A stretch of DNA of 64,000 nt from Silvibacterium bohemicum (GCF_001006305.1 NZ_LBHJ01000012.1:718231-782230), one strand, 5' to 3'. Shown: positions 43,781 to 53,786, numbered from the stretch's first letter. Notes: generated from the letters alone by a model not told the origin. Numbers and translations: made by a program.

Positions 43781-44380
43781 ATCGATAAGCGTTCGGCCAA
43801 GCAGTTTATCCGCATTAACGAAAGGATCCGCGCGCGCGAAGTGCGCGTGATCGACGACGCCGGAAACCAACTCGGCATTCTCCCCCCATTTGAAGCGCTG
43901 AAGATTGCCCGCGAACGCGGATTGGACCTGGTTGAGGTTTCTCCCAACGCCGTTCCGCCGGTTTGCCGCATTCAGGATTACGGCAAGTTCCTCTACGAGA
44001 AGGACAAGAGCGAGCGGGCCGCGCGCAAGAAACAAAAGGTCATCGTAGTCAAGGAAGTGAAGTTCTCGGTCACCGTCGACGAGCACGATTATCAGACCAA
44101 GAAGAACCAGGCCGTCCGCTTTCTCACCGAGGGCGATAAGGTCAAGGCTTCGCTGCGCTTCAAGGGGCGGCAGATGGCTCACCGCGAACTTGGCTATGCC
44201 ATCATCAATCGACTGATCCAGGACATCGGCGATGCCGGCTCCGTAGAGTTCATGCCGCGCATGGAAGGCACCACGCTCCACGCCATCCTCGCGCCTGGCA
44301 AGAAAGAAGCGCCGAAGAAGCCTGTCGCTCCGAAGCCTCCCGCGCCCATTCCCGCCGGACAGAGCCAGACCGTCCAGTAA
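43781..44380 (+). CDS. infC: Translation initiation factor IF-3 (ATC start)
   Basis: The protein is 199 residues. KQFIRINERIRAREVRVIDD, GRGLDLVEVSP-type blocks (RERGLDLVEVSPNAVPPVCR) and IQDYGKFLYEKDKSERAARK make up the N-domain and linker; FLTEGDKVKASLRFKGRQMA and HRELGYAIINRLI are in the C-domain. Translation most likely starts at an ATC (43781), six bases after GGAGG. Non-AUG starts in infC are a known autoregulatory device, since IF-3 discriminates against them. A Pro/Lys/Ala-rich tail of about 25 residues (KKEAPKKPVAPKPPAPIPAG) extends the usual length. rpmI and rplT, the usual followers, are absent. Confidence 0.95.
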   Translation: MDKRSAKQFIRINERIRAREVRVIDDAGNQLGILPPFEALKIARERGLDLVEVSPNAVPPVCRIQDYGKFLYEKDKSERAARKKQKVIVVKEVKFSVTVDEHDYQTKKNQAVRFLTEGDKVKASLRFKGRQMAHRELGYAIINRLIQDIGDAGSVEFMPRMEGTTLHAILAPGKKEAPKKPVAPKPPAPIPAGQSQTVQ

Positions 44381-44417
44381 CCTGCAAAGCCTTCGCCGGC
44401 AAAATTCTCGAAGAAAC

Positions 44418-44448
44418 GCCCCATCCTTTGCTCGGATGGGGCTTCTTG
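44418..44448 (+). terminator. Terminator after infC
   Basis: GCCCCATCC and GGATGGGGC form a perfect 9-bp stem with a 7-nt loop, followed by TTCTTGT. It lies 38 bases after the infC stop, and the convergent SnoaL-like gene ends just beyond it. Confidence 0.75.
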
Positions 44449-44473
44449 TCTCAGAGCTTTGCGGCTTGGGCGC

Positions 44474-44938
44474 TCAATTTGTGCTGGTGTGATCGAGGAT
44501 GATCCGCCAGCCCTCCGGTTCGCGCTCCAAGATCAGAGAGTAGATGCCGCTGGCGTCGCCGCCTCCCGCCGCGTTGCGGGTGAGGTGGAACTTGCCGACG
44601 ACGACCGCGTGGTCGGGTCCAAGCATGCGGGTATCCAGTTCGCTGAAGTCGAGATGGCCCATGGCGTCGGGAGTCGAATATCCGGTGAGATAGCGCTTCA
44701 GGATCGGCTGATAGCCGTGTGCGATGCTCTTGCCGATGAATGTCGTGTCCGGCGAATCTTTATACCCGCGCATGAAAGTCTGGATGTCACCCTTGTTCCA
44801 CGCCTCCTGCTGGCCGCGCAGCACCTGCTCGATGGCGGCTTTTTCATTGATTTGCGCCAGCGCGAGCGGCCGGGCGAGTGTGGATAGGGCGAGGCAGAGA
44901 AAGACACTCAGCAAGCCGGAGATTCGGTTTTGGCGCAC
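44474..44938 (-). CDS. Secreted SnoaL/DUF4440-like NTF2-fold protein
   Basis: The product is 154 residues from GTG 44938, which has GGAGG four bases upstream; the frame is open for another 68 codons with no signal. A signal peptide (LLSVFLCLALSTLARPLALA) is followed by an NTF2-like domain: EKAAIEQVLRGQQEAWNKGD, FMRGYKDSPDTTFIG and GWRIILDHTSTN at the end. DUF4440/SnoaL-like proteins are small alpha/beta cones that bind or isomerise diverse ligands, so no activity can be named. It stands alone, convergent with infC. Confidence 0.82.
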   Translation of the reverse strand: MRQNRISGLLSVFLCLALSTLARPLALAQINEKAAIEQVLRGQQEAWNKGDIQTFMRGYKDSPDTTFIGKSIAHGYQPILKRYLTGYSTPDAMGHLDFSELDTRMLGPDHAVVVGKFHLTRNAAGGGDASGIYSLILEREPEGWRIILDHTSTN

Positions 44939-45235
44939 AGTTCCTCCAGAGAATTCACCACAGGGTACACAGGGAGCACGGAGAAAAGCCACGGAGATCG
45001 TCTTTGCCTCGTCGAATGCCGGCCTGCTGTCTTTCCGCCGGCCGGCGATTTCATCCGGCAAATCCGGTTCGCCGGGCCTGCCCGGGGCGCCGCGTATTAT
45101 TCCGCTCTGGTCGAGGTGCGGAAACTCTCTTGAAACGTCCAACCGGAAGACAGCGTCAGGAGTCGGCTAAAGGGAAGCGAAGTCTCGCGCCTTCCGATAG
45201 ACTAAGAGCGGATTTGAGTTTCGACAGAGGTAGCC

Positions 45236-45418
45236 ATGCCTGTAGAGGCTGGGTTCCAATGCGCTGGCTGTGGAGAGTGGAATGAAACTGTTGTGGATGA
45301 GTCAGGCGGCAGCAGGCAGTCCTACGTCGAGGACTGTCAGGTCTGTTGCAAGCCCAATGTACTTGCGATCAATTGGGACGGCACGGGATACCTCATCCTC
45401 GCAGAATTGGAAAGTTGA
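45236..45418 (+). CDS. CPXCG-type cysteine-rich small protein
   Basis: The protein is 60 residues starting MPVEAGFQCAGCGEWNETVV, then SGGSRQSYVEDCQVCCKPNV. Two Cys pairs (CAGC and CQVC, with a third Cys after) make a probable small zinc-binding knuckle. The family is conserved in many proteobacteria and Acidobacteriota with no assigned role. GAGG lies five bases before the ATG. It is close upstream of bamA, but bamA has its own promoter-like signal, so co-transcription is uncertain. Confidence 0.88.
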   Translation: MPVEAGFQCAGCGEWNETVVDESGGSRQSYVEDCQVCCKPNVLAINWDGTGYLILAELES

Positions 45419-45484
45419 CCGCTTCCGCCAGCGGCGTTCGGCTATCGTCTGATGAAGAACCGGGTTCCGGAGAGCATTGCGGAG

Positions 45485-45514
45485 TTGGGTTCTGTCCCTT
45501 CCGTCACATATAAT
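45485..45514 (+). promoter_or_regulatory. Candidate bamA promoter
   Basis: A perfect TATAAT (45509-45514) is preceded at an 18-base spacing by TTGGGT (45485-45490). It lies inside the upstream part of the bamA frame, which argues that translation starts further downstream than the first ATG. Confidence 0.55.
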
Positions 45515-45616
45515 CGCCTTTTCCTCAAGATTGGCCTGATTTTCTGCAGTGAGGGTGTGCATATTTTTCCCGTCGAACGTGGGGGCATAAGCTCCTCAAT
45601 CCAACAAAGTAAGAGT

Positions 45617-48433
45617 TTGCGCCGTACCATTCGCCGCACGCTGCAGTTTCTTCCGCTCTTTTGCTGTCTCTTGACGCTTTCGGCGTGGGCGCAGCAGTCT
45701 GTCGTGAGTCAGATCCGGGTCATCGGCAACCGCCAGATTCCCAAGGAAACAGTTCTGGCGCGCATGTTCAGCCGGGTGAATGACACCTACGACCCGCTGA
45801 CGGTCGAGCGCGACTTCAACTCACTATGGAACACAGGCTATTTCGAGAACGTGTACATCGAGAAGGAAGACACCCCCAAGGGCGTAGTCCTCGACGTGTA
45901 TGTGACCGAAAAGCCCACGATCCGCGAAATCAATTACAAGGGTCTGAACTCGGTTACCCAGTCCGATGTGCTGGACCGTTTCAAGAAGGAAAAGGTCCCC
46001 TTCTCGGTCGAGAGCAAATACGACCCGACGAGGGTCGCCCAGGCCATTGCTGTGCTCAAGGAGCTGCTCGGCGAGCACGGCCATCAGTTCGCGACCATCA
46101 AGGCCGATATCAAGAGAATTCCTCCCGCCTCGGTGCAGGTCAACTTCATCATCAAGGAAGGGCCGAAGGTCAAGGTCGGCAAGATCGAGTTCACGGGGAA
46201 TGAGCACGTCAGCGCCCGCGTACTGCGCGAGTCGATGAAGAATCTCCGCCCCGTCGGTATTCCCAAGTCGATCTTCCTCGAAAATATCTTTGCCCGGACC
46301 TATGACGCCTCCAAGCTCGAAGAAGATTCCGAGCGCGTCCGTCAGGCTTATCGCGACCGCGGCTACTTCCGCGCCAGCGTCGGCGATCCCAAAACTCACC
46401 TGCGCAACGAGACAGGACTTTCGCTGCTGACCTTCCGGCCTAGGCAGGGCAAGCGCATCGATATCGTGATGCCGGTGGAAGAAGGCGGCCGCTATCGGCT
46501 GGGCAAGATCACCTTCTCGGGTAACAAGGCGGTCACTAACGTCAAGGCATTGCGCGGACAGTTTGCAGAGAAAGAAGGCGACTGGTTCAACGCCACCGTC
46601 TTCGGCAAAGGATTGCAGAACCTGCAAAAGGCCTACGGCCAGCTCGGTTATATCAACTTTGTCGGCATTCCGACTCCGACCGTGGATGAAGCAACCAAGG
46701 TTGTTTCGTGGAATATCGACATCGATGAAGGCAAGCCCTTCTACGTCTCCCGGATCGAGTTTCAGGGCAACACCACCACGCGCGACTTCGTGATTCGCCG
46801 CGAGCTGGCTCTCGAAGAAGGCCAGATCTACAACAGCCGTCTTTGGGAAGTCAGCATTCTGCGCCTGAATCAGCTGGACTACTTCGATCCGTTGAAGGTA
46901 GACCAGGATTCCGAAACCCACCAGAACGCCGAAGCCGGCACCGTCGATCTGCTGTTGAAAGTGAAGGAAAAGGGCAAGAACTCGATCGGACTGAACGGCG
47001 GCGTCAGCGGACTGGGCGGTTCGTTCCTCGGCCTCAATTACCAGACCAACAACTTCCTCGGTCTGGGCGAGACCCTGAGCCTGGCGGCGAATGTCGGCGA
47101 GGTCCAGCGCAACGTGCGCTTTGGCTTCAACGAGCCTTACGTGCACAATCGGCCTCTAAACCTGGGATTCCAGATCTTCAATACGAAGTACGACTACAAC
47201 GCGAGCAAGAACTACAAGCTCGCTGGCGGAAATCCGAACAATTTGTCCACCGCCACATCGTCGCTGTTGCAGAAGTACAACCAGGCATCGACCGGCTTCT
47301 CGGTTTCAGGCAGCTATCCCATTCGCCACAGCTTCAAGCGGCTGGGTGTCACCTATACTCTGGATCGTTCTTCGATCAGCACCTTCAGCGCGGCCTCCTC
47401 CAGCTTCTTCCAGACGCTGGCCTTCCGCAGCGGCATCCAGGGACAGAATGCGCTGGACGGCATCGTGAGCAGCATGGCCTCCTTCAGCTTCCAGGAGAAC
47501 AAGCTGGACGCGACCTATCAACCGCATAACGGCCATGAGATCTCCGCTCTATTCCAGGTGGCCGGTCTCTTCGGCAACGTCCGCTACATCAGCCCGGTGA
47601 TCGAATACCGCAGCTTCCACCCCGTCAAGGGGCTCAGGTTTAACAAGGAAGGCCGCAACGTCTTCGGCCTCCGGCTGCAGGGTTCGTACATTCGAGGCAT
47701 CAGCGGCGATGTGGCACCGCCCTTCAACCGCTTCTACTCCGGCGGTGAGGCCGAACTGCGCGGCTTCGACATTCGCTCGGCGACGCCTTATGGCTTCGTC
47801 CCCACGAAAGTTAACTTCAACCTGACCAATCCGGACGGAAGCACCGTACCTCGCGATCCAACCAATCCGTCCCTGGGCGCGATTCAGGTTCCGCTTCCGG
47901 TCTACGGTATTGCTTCGATCGGCGGCGATCTCAACTTCGTCAGCAACATGCAGTACACCATCCCCATTTATGCGCGCACGGTCGCCTTCGTGATCTTCAA
48001 CGACCTGGGGATCAATATGGCGACCAACAACAGCCAACTGCGGCAAAGTCCCGAAGGCCAGGCCATCCTGAATTCTCCGCTCTATGGTTGCCCCAACTAC
48101 TCCAATGGGGCCTGCCAGGGCGGTGTGCCGATCTCGTTCAGCCGAACCATCAATCCGATCAACGGGACCAACTACATTCCGCGCGATTCGCTGGGCGGCG
48201 AACTGGACATCATGGCGCCGATCATCAACGCGCCTTTCCGTATCTACTATGCCTTCAACCCGTTACGCCTGGAGAAGAACTTCTTCCAGACCAACCTGAT
48301 TACCCGTGCCATGTTCCCGGCCGGTGGGGCCGGCGACTTCAGCTTTGCCGAGGCCGAAGAGGCCTATGGGGCACTGCTCCAGCTTCGCGAGCCGCGCAAA
48401 ACCTTCAGGCTGACGGTAAGCACGACGTTCTAA
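45617..48433 (+). CDS. bamA: Outer membrane protein assembly factor BamA
   Basis: The protein is about 938 residues from the TTG at 45617; the frame extends to an ATG at 45452. I prefer the TTG because a TATAAT promoter lies between the two and because it places the signal peptide (RRTLQFLPLFCCLLTLSAWA) at the N-terminus. Five POTRA-type repeats follow (VVSQIRVIGNRQIPKETVLA, PTIREINYKGLNSVTQSDVL, KVKVGKIEFTGNEHVSARVL, RYRLGKITFSGNKAVTNVKA, PFYVSRIEFQGNTTTRDFVI). The 16-strand barrel ends in RLTVSTTF with a terminal Phe. It inserts beta-barrel proteins into the outer membrane. An OmpH/Skp-like gene follows, the classic pairing. Confidence 0.94.
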   Translation: MRRTIRRTLQFLPLFCCLLTLSAWAQQSVVSQIRVIGNRQIPKETVLARMFSRVNDTYDPLTVERDFNSLWNTGYFENVYIEKEDTPKGVVLDVYVTEKPTIREINYKGLNSVTQSDVLDRFKKEKVPFSVESKYDPTRVAQAIAVLKELLGEHGHQFATIKADIKRIPPASVQVNFIIKEGPKVKVGKIEFTGNEHVSARVLRESMKNLRPVGIPKSIFLENIFARTYDASKLEEDSERVRQAYRDRGYFRASVGDPKTHLRNETGLSLLTFRPRQGKRIDIVMPVEEGGRYRLGKITFSGNKAVTNVKALRGQFAEKEGDWFNATVFGKGLQNLQKAYGQLGYINFVGIPTPTVDEATKVVSWNIDIDEGKPFYVSRIEFQGNTTTRDFVIRRELALEEGQIYNSRLWEVSILRLNQLDYFDPLKVDQDSETHQNAEAGTVDLLLKVKEKGKNSIGLNGGVSGLGGSFLGLNYQTNNFLGLGETLSLAANVGEVQRNVRFGFNEPYVHNRPLNLGFQIFNTKYDYNASKNYKLAGGNPNNLSTATSSLLQKYNQASTGFSVSGSYPIRHSFKRLGVTYTLDRSSISTFSAASSSFFQTLAFRSGIQGQNALDGIVSSMASFSFQENKLDATYQPHNGHEISALFQVAGLFGNVRYISPVIEYRSFHPVKGLRFNKEGRNVFGLRLQGSYIRGISGDVAPPFNRFYSGGEAELRGFDIRSATPYGFVPTKVNFNLTNPDGSTVPRDPTNPSLGAIQVPLPVYGIASIGGDLNFVSNMQYTIPIYARTVAFVIFNDLGINMATNNSQLRQSPEGQAILNSPLYGCPNYSNGACQGGVPISFSRTINPINGTNYIPRDSLGGELDIMAPIINAPFRIYYAFNPLRLEKNFFQTNLITRAMFPAGGAGDFSFAEAEEAYGALLQLREPRKTFRLTVSTTF

Positions 48434-48670
48434 AAACCACGGGAATGGGCAGAATTGACCGAATTTTGCCCATTTGCCGGTTTGACCTTGCCTATGCCGG
48501 AACCTATAATTCGGCTCAGTTCCTGAGAATGTCTTCTGGCCGTGTCTCGTCATAGCATTCCGATCGTCTAATGATCTGGAATCTGCCTCTACGAACTAAG
48601 CAGCAGGTAGATCAGGAAGCGAAGTTCGCTTCCGCACGTGCGGGCGATCTCACTCAAAACGGAGGAATTT
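48434..48670. other. Intergenic region between bamA and ompH
   Basis: These 237 bases hold no convincing gene. They carry the ompH ribosome binding site (GGAGG at 48661) at their right end and no clear terminator after bamA, so the two genes may be co-transcribed. Confidence 0.5.
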
Positions 48671-49360
48671 TTGATTTCCATGAAACGTGTTATTTCGCGT
48701 TCTTTGCCACTCACTTGCGTGCTCGTCTCAGGCCTGGGGCTGAGCGCCCTAGCCCAGGCAGGAACAACCCCTGCCGCTCCCGCCGCCGCGAATGCCACTG
48801 CAGCCGCTCCCACCGGCTCGACCAAGATCGCCGTTATCAACTTCCAGGCTGCCGTCATGCAGACCAACGAAGGTCAGCGCAATTTTGCCGAGCTACGGAA
48901 GAAGTTCGAGCCGAAGCAGACGCAACTCAAGACCGAGGCTGATGAAATCGATGGGCTCAAGAAGCAGCTTCAGACCTCCGGCGATAAGCTCAGCGATGCC
49001 GAGCGCCAGACTCGTCTGAAGACCATCGACGAACGGGAAAAGAGCTACCAGCGCACTGGCGAGGACGCGCAGAACGACTTCCAGCAGGAAATGGCCTCGA
49101 CCTATCAGCAGCTGGCGGAGAAGGTTTACGGCAGCCTGAACACCTACGCCACAGACAACGGATTTGGAGTTGTTCTGGACGCGTCCGCATCCCAGCAGCA
49201 GGCGCCCACCGTACTTTGGGCCGGCCAGGGCACGGACATCACCATGGCCGTCGTTCAGGCCTATAACACCAAGTCGGGCGTTCCTGCCCCAGCCGCCGGA
49301 GCGCCTTCAGCGCCCGCTGCGCACCCCACCACCGCACCCCACACTGCATCGCCTAAATAG
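48671..49360 (+). CDS. OmpH/Skp-family periplasmic chaperone
   Basis: The product is 229 residues. I chose the TTG at 48671 because GGAGG lies five bases upstream; an ATG at 48680 is 14 bases from it. The signal peptide (SLPLTCVLVSGLGLSALAQA) is followed by an Ala/Pro/Thr linker, then KIAVINFQAAVMQTNEGQRN, the first strand of the OmpH family. A coiled-coil tentacle region follows (about 70-150, KKFEPKQTQLKTEADEIDGL), then the closing strand (GFGVVLDASASQQQAPTVLW). The C-terminus is an Ala/Pro/Thr tail. Skp-like trimers hold outer-membrane proteins for BamA, matching the neighbour. Confidence 0.88.
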   Translation: MISMKRVISRSLPLTCVLVSGLGLSALAQAGTTPAAPAAANATAAAPTGSTKIAVINFQAAVMQTNEGQRNFAELRKKFEPKQTQLKTEADEIDGLKKQLQTSGDKLSDAERQTRLKTIDEREKSYQRTGEDAQNDFQQEMASTYQQLAEKVYGSLNTYATDNGFGVVLDASASQQQAPTVLWAGQGTDITMAVVQAYNTKSGVPAPAAGAPSAPAAHPTTAPHTASPK

Positions 49361-49372
49361 GCTTTTGTCCCA

Positions 49373-49408
49373 AGCGAAAGGGCCTCGAATTTTCGAGGTC
49401 CTTTCGCT
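49373..49408 (+). terminator. Stem-loop after ompH
   Basis: AGCGAAAGGGCCTCGAA and TTCGAGGTCCTTTCGCT pair over 17 positions with one G-U. It starts 13 bases after the ompH stop. The following sequence is not a clean U-run, but the stem is long enough to end the transcript. Confidence 0.65.
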
Positions 49409-49773
49409 GATCAACAACTTATTTTGGGAACATTACTGTATCCGCTTCCCCTGTGGAAAAAAATGTGGAAGGTTTTGCCCTTCCCATCAGGCAATCGCCC
49501 GCAGGGATCCACTTTTTTAAGCATTTGCGGATGGAAGCTCGCAATCCTCTGATTACAGGATGGTTAAGTCGGTAATATCGGGAAGTAACCCAAAGTTCGG
49601 TGGCTCAAATTATTTTTGCAGCCGAAAGAGCTTTCCACAATACAGATTACAGGCTGATGACTCATGGCTTGAATCAGACCGTCAAAGCTCCTCTCGAACA
49701 ACCAATTCCAGCATCCTGACTGGGCCCCAAAACACTGAGCGCGCCCTGCGCTGGAATCGCAAATTTTGCGAAC
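49409..49773. other. Intergenic region between ompH and lepA
   Basis: About 365 bases between convergent genes. The A+T-rich left part includes a small GGAAGG...CCTTCC stem near 49470. An open frame starting at 49560 runs into lepA antisense and has no family features. I see no RNA gene here. Confidence 0.5.
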
Positions 49774-51585
49774 TCAACGGGAGCTGTCTTCGCCGATTTT
49801 CAGCACTGCGAGGAAGGCTTCCTGCGGTATATCCACTTTGCCGATGCGCTTCATCCGCTTTTTGCCTTCTTTTTGCTTTTCCAGCAGCTTGCGCTTACGG
49901 GAAATGTCGCCGCCGTAGCATTTCGCGATGACGTTCTTGCGGATCGCGGTCACCGTCTCACGGGCGATGATCTTGGCTCCGATGGCGGCCTGGATAGCCA
50001 CCTCGAACATCTGCCGGGGGATAAGCTCGCGCATCTTGGAGACGAGCATGCGGCCGCGATCATAGGCAAAGTCGCGGTGGACGATGATCGAGAGGGCGTC
50101 GACCGGCTCGCCGGAAACCAAAATGTCCAGCTTCTGCATCGGCGACTCCCAGGTTCCCGACAGGTGGTAGTCGAGCGACGCATAGCCGCGGGAGACGGAC
50201 TTGAGCCGGTCGTAGAAATCAAGAACGATCTCGTTCAGCGGAAGTTCATAGGTGAGCATCACGCGGGTGGGTGTGACGTACTCGAAATTTTTCTGACGCC
50301 CGCGCTTTTCTTCCACCAGCTCGAGAATCCCGCCGACATATTCCTCGTTGGTGAGGATGGTCGCGGTAATGATCGGCTCTTCGATCTTCTCGATGCCGGT
50401 TACATCCGGCCAGCGCGAGGGATTGTCGACCTCGAGCAGCGTTCCGTCGGTCATCGTGATCTTGTAGCGCACGCCCGGAGCAGTTGTGATCAGATCCAGA
50501 TCGAACTCGCGCTCCAGCCGCTCCTGGATGATCTCCATATGCAGGAGGCCTAGGAAGCCGCAGCGGAAGCCGAAGCCGAGAGCCGCGGAGCTTTCCGGTT
50601 CGAAGAAGAACGAAGAGTCATTGAGACGGAGCTTCTCCAGGGCTTCGCGAAGCAGCGTGTGCTCATGCGAGTCGACCGTGTACAGTCCGGCGAAAACCAT
50701 GGACTTGATGTCTTCAAAGCCGGGTAGCGGCTCAGCGGCGGGACGAGCGTCATCGGTGACCGTGTCGCCGATCTTCGTATCAGCCACGTTCTTGATGGTC
50801 GCCACGAAGAAGCCTACTTCGCCGGCAGTCAATTCTTCGATCTCGACGGGCTTGGGTGTGAGCACGCCCATGGATTCGACGTCGAAGACCCTGCCATTCG
50901 ACATGAGGCGGATCTTCATGCCCTTGCGCAGACGTCCGTGAATGATGCGGGCGAGAACGATGACGCCGCGGTACGCGTCGAACCAGGAATCGAAGATGAG
51001 AGCTTGCAGCGGAGCGTCGATATCTCCGGCCGGCGGCGGCAGGCGATTGACGACCGCCTCGAGGATGTCCGGCACGCCCAGGCCGGTTTTGGCGCTGACA
51101 GCCAGAGCATCCGTGGCGTCGATGCCGACGGCCTGCTCGATCATCTCCTGGGTGCGTCCAATGTCGGCGCTCGGCAGATCGATCTTGTTGATGACAGGGA
51201 TGATCTCGAGCCCGTTGCTGATTGCGAGATAGGCGTTGGCCAGAGTCTGCGCTTCGACCCCCTGCGAGGCGTCGACGACCAGCAGCGCGCCTTCGCACGA
51301 GGCCAGCGAGCGCGAGACCTCATAGGAGAAGTCGACGTGGCCAGGCGTGTCGATCAGGTTTAGCTGATAGATCTGTCCGTCTTTCGCCGGATAGCTCATG
51401 CGGACGGAGTGCGCTTTGATGGTGATGCCGCGCTCGCGCTCCAGATCCATGGCATCGAGAACCTGCGCCTGCATCTCACGCGCGGTGAGCGAGCCGGTGA
51501 GCTCCAGGAGGCGATCGGAGAGGGTGGATTTGCCATGATCGATGTGCGCGATGATGGCGAAATTGCGGATGTGCTTACTGTCCAT
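49774..51585 (-). CDS. lepA: Elongation factor 4 (LepA)
   Basis: The protein is 603 residues from the ATG at 51585. The GTPase motifs are complete: AHIDHGKST (G1), [10 protein letters not shown] (G2), DTPGHVDF (G3), NKIDLPSAD (G4) and VSAKTG (G5). Domains II-V follow ([53 protein letters not shown]), and the LepA-specific C-terminus has [19 protein letters not shown]. It back-translocates or remodels stalled ribosomes under stress. No Shine-Dalgarno sequence is seen at the ATG and the frame is open upstream to 51906, but the family N-terminus ([19 protein letters not shown]) fixes the start. Confidence 0.96.
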   Translation of the reverse strand: MDSKHIRNFAIIAHIDHGKSTLSDRLLELTGSLTAREMQAQVLDAMDLERERGITIKAHSVRMSYPAKDGQIYQLNLIDTPGHVDFSYEVSRSLASCEGALLVVDASQGVEAQTLANAYLAISNGLEIIPVINKIDLPSADIGRTQEMIEQAVGIDATDALAVSAKTGLGVPDILEAVVNRLPPPAGDIDAPLQALIFDSWFDAYRGVIVLARIIHGRLRKGMKIRLMSNGRVFDVESMGVLTPKPVEIEELTAGEVGFFVATIKNVADTKIGDTVTDDARPAAEPLPGFEDIKSMVFAGLYTVDSHEHTLLREALEKLRLNDSSFFFEPESSAALGFGFRCGFLGLLHMEIIQERLEREFDLDLITTAPGVRYKITMTDGTLLEVDNPSRWPDVTGIEKIEEPIITATILTNEEYVGGILELVEEKRGRQKNFEYVTPTRVMLTYELPLNEIVLDFYDRLKSVSRGYASLDYHLSGTWESPMQKLDILVSGEPVDALSIIVHRDFAYDRGRMLVSKMRELIPRQMFEVAIQAAIGAKIIARETVTAIRKNVIAKCYGGDISRKRKLLEKQKEGKKRMKRIGKVDIPQEAFLAVLKIGEDSSR

Positions 51586-51670
51586 GAATAAGAGGAGGCG
51601 TGCCAGATGACCGCACGCGGAAGAAACTTTCCTAAAGGTTGAGTTTATCAGGGGACGGATTATCCTGCGG

Positions 51671-51724
51671 GACTCGCCGCCCACGCGGACGCGCTTGGAC
51701 TTGCCGTCCACGCGGATGCGCTTC
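51671..51724. repeat. 27-bp tandem duplication upstream of lepA
   Basis: Two 27-bp units (51671-51697 and 51698-51724) share the core CCACGCGGA(C/T)GCGCTT and differ at four positions, three of them C/T. The repeat lies in the region between lepA and the divergent transglycosylase gene. Confidence 0.75.
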
Positions 51725-51865
51725 GCGCATCTGTGACTCACTCTGTTGGTGAACGCACTTGCGAGAGCACTCTTCTCCATTAATCTTTTTGTCGCGTCCC
51801 ATACAATAGCTCTGGAACGGGGCCGGTTGAGAGAACTTGATCGATCCTTCGTCTCATAACTACGC

Positions 51866-53608
51866 ATGGTTCTTTCTCGATCCTTTGTCGCCATCGCCGC
51901 TGCCATTGTCCTCCTGCCATCGATCCCCCTCGGGCATGCTCAGGCTACTTCCGCCGCTTCGCAGAGCAACCCTGCGCAGCATCAGCGTGTTCAGCAGCTG
52001 ATCCAGAATGTAGAGAAGGCTTACGAGAACGGCGTCGCCAACTATCGTGACGGCCATCTGTCCGCGGCCAAATCGAACTTCGACTACGCCGTAGACCAGA
52101 TGCTCACCAGCGGTATTCCTATCAAGAGCGATGCCGACCTGAGCGCGGAGTTCGACCGCATCGTGGACGCGGTGAACACGCTGGAGATGGATTCACTGAA
52201 GCAGGGGAATGGCTTCGCCGGGACCGCAGAACCAACCCCGGCCGAGGCAGCCGAGCAGGCGACCTTCAGCGTAGATCCCGCCGTAGTTGCCCAGGCGCAG
52301 GAAGCACTGAAGACCACACAATCGGATCTCCCCCTTGTGCTGAACGATTACGTCGCCAGCTTTATCACCTTCTACACGAAGAGCCGCGTGGGACACGGAA
52401 CGATTGTGGCTTCCCTTCAGCGTGCCGGGCGCTACAGGGAGATGATCGAAAAGGTGCTCAAGGAAGAGGGCCTGCCGCAGGATCTCATCTACCTTGCTTT
52501 TGCGGAATCGAGCTTCCGTCCGCAGGCGTTGAATGCAGGGTCGGGCGCCGGCGGCATGTGGCAGTTCATGCCGTTTGGAGTCTATGGGCTTTCCCGGACG
52601 GGCTGGTATGACGAGCGTTTCGATCCGGAGAAAGCGACGCGCGCTTATGCGCGGCTGATCAAGGCCAACTACGCGCAACTGGGTGACTGGTATCTGGCGA
52701 TTGCCGCCTATAACTGGGGGGCCGGCGCGGTGCAGCGCGCGGTGCAGCGCACCGGCTACGCCGATTTCTGGGAGCTATACCGGCGCAACAACCTGCCCGC
52801 CCAGACTAAGAACTACGTTCCCGAAATCATCGCCGTCGCGCTCATCGCCAAGAACCCGAAGCAGTATGGATTGGAAGACATCCAACCCGATCCTCCGCTG
52901 CTGATGGATACGGTGAAGACCGACTACAGCGTCGATCTACGCCTGGTAGCCGACATCACCGGCGCGCCGGTGCAGGAGATTACGGGTCTGAATCCAAGCC
53001 TCCTGCGCATGGCCACTCCTCCGGATGAGAGCTATGACCTGCATCTGCCCGCAGGCACCCTGGATCTCTTCCAGAAAGAGATTGCGGAGATCCCGGAAGA
53101 CAAGCGGCGCTACTGGCGCTTCCACAAGCTTGCCTCCGGCGAAACGCTGGAAGAGGTGGCGCGTGCTTATCATGTCTCGGCAGCGGAGATCGCAACTGCC
53201 AATCAATTGACTTCGACGGACGACGTTTCCAACCTCGAGGCTCTGGTGATTCCCGTGGCCCCGGCGACAGCTCCAGCGCTGCGGACTGCTCTTTATCACG
53301 CGCGACGCGGCGACAGTCTGGTCACCGTGGCGGATCGATTCGGAGTGACAGTCGATCAGTTGAAGCGTTGGAACCGTTTGAAGACGAAAGCAGTGCCAGT
53401 CGGCCGCGGCCTCTATGTGGCTGAGCCGGCGAATATCTCCTCGTCGGTTTCACGCTCCAGCCGCGGGAGAGCATCGACGGGCGCGGCTCGCAGAGCAACC
53501 ACGCGCACCTCAGGCAAAGCTTCGCGACATGCCGTGAAGAGCACGGGCAACGCAAAAGCCCGAGCATCGCAAGCCAAGCCTGCCCAGCATCGCGCGCGAA
53601 AATCCTAA
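51866..53608 (+). CDS. Membrane-bound lytic transglycosylase, MltD-like, with LysM domains
   Basis: The protein is 580 residues. A signal peptide (about 1-25, ending GHAQA) precedes a helical region (about 40-140). The SLT domain follows (about 170-330), with the catalytic Glu in [14 protein letters not shown], then [18 protein letters not shown] and [19 protein letters not shown]. Two LysM repeats occupy about 415-475 ([20 protein letters not shown]) and 475-525 ([20 protein letters not shown]). The last 50 residues are Arg/Lys/Ala/Ser-rich. It cleaves peptidoglycan non-hydrolytically to anhydro-muropeptides in the periplasm. It is divergent from lepA. Confidence 0.92.
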   Translation: MVLSRSFVAIAAAIVLLPSIPLGHAQATSAASQSNPAQHQRVQQLIQNVEKAYENGVANYRDGHLSAAKSNFDYAVDQMLTSGIPIKSDADLSAEFDRIVDAVNTLEMDSLKQGNGFAGTAEPTPAEAAEQATFSVDPAVVAQAQEALKTTQSDLPLVLNDYVASFITFYTKSRVGHGTIVASLQRAGRYREMIEKVLKEEGLPQDLIYLAFAESSFRPQALNAGSGAGGMWQFMPFGVYGLSRTGWYDERFDPEKATRAYARLIKANYAQLGDWYLAIAAYNWGAGAVQRAVQRTGYADFWELYRRNNLPAQTKNYVPEIIAVALIAKNPKQYGLEDIQPDPPLLMDTVKTDYSVDLRLVADITGAPVQEITGLNPSLLRMATPPDESYDLHLPAGTLDLFQKEIAEIPEDKRRYWRFHKLASGETLEEVARAYHVSAAEIATANQLTSTDDVSNLEALVIPVAPATAPALRTALYHARRGDSLVTVADRFGVTVDQLKRWNRLKTKAVPVGRGLYVAEPANISSSVSRSSRGRASTGAARRATTRTSGKASRHAVKSTGNAKARASQAKPAQHRARKS

Positions 53609-53670
53609 GCCTTGTCTCGATTGTGTGCAGCGACGGTGACGATTGGAACCTCTTCGCGTCTTAGCCGATA

Positions 53671-53694
53671 GAGAATCGATGTACATCGACTCTC
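53671..53694. repeat. 24-bp dyad downstream of the transglycosylase gene
   Basis: GAGAATCGATGT and ACATCGACTCTC pair at 11 of 12 positions around a perfect core CGATGTACATCG. It lies 63 bases after the stop and is followed by TTTACAT. It could be a terminator or a protein-binding site. Confidence 0.6.
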
Positions 53695-53786
53695 TTTACA
53701 TGAGATGTTCGACGTATTACATGGCCGTTGTGCGAGAGAATACGTGAAGTGGACGATAGAAATTTGGTTCATGCTGAAGTAAGCGC

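Noticed and set aside
45824-47146. Antisense frame of 440 codons within bamA.
   Set aside because: bamA has clear POTRA repeats on the other strand; the antisense product has no family features.
49560-49931. Plus-strand frame of 123 codons in the ompH-lepA gap.
   Set aside because: It overlaps the lepA 3' end antisense, is Ser/Arg/Cys-rich and lacks a start signal.
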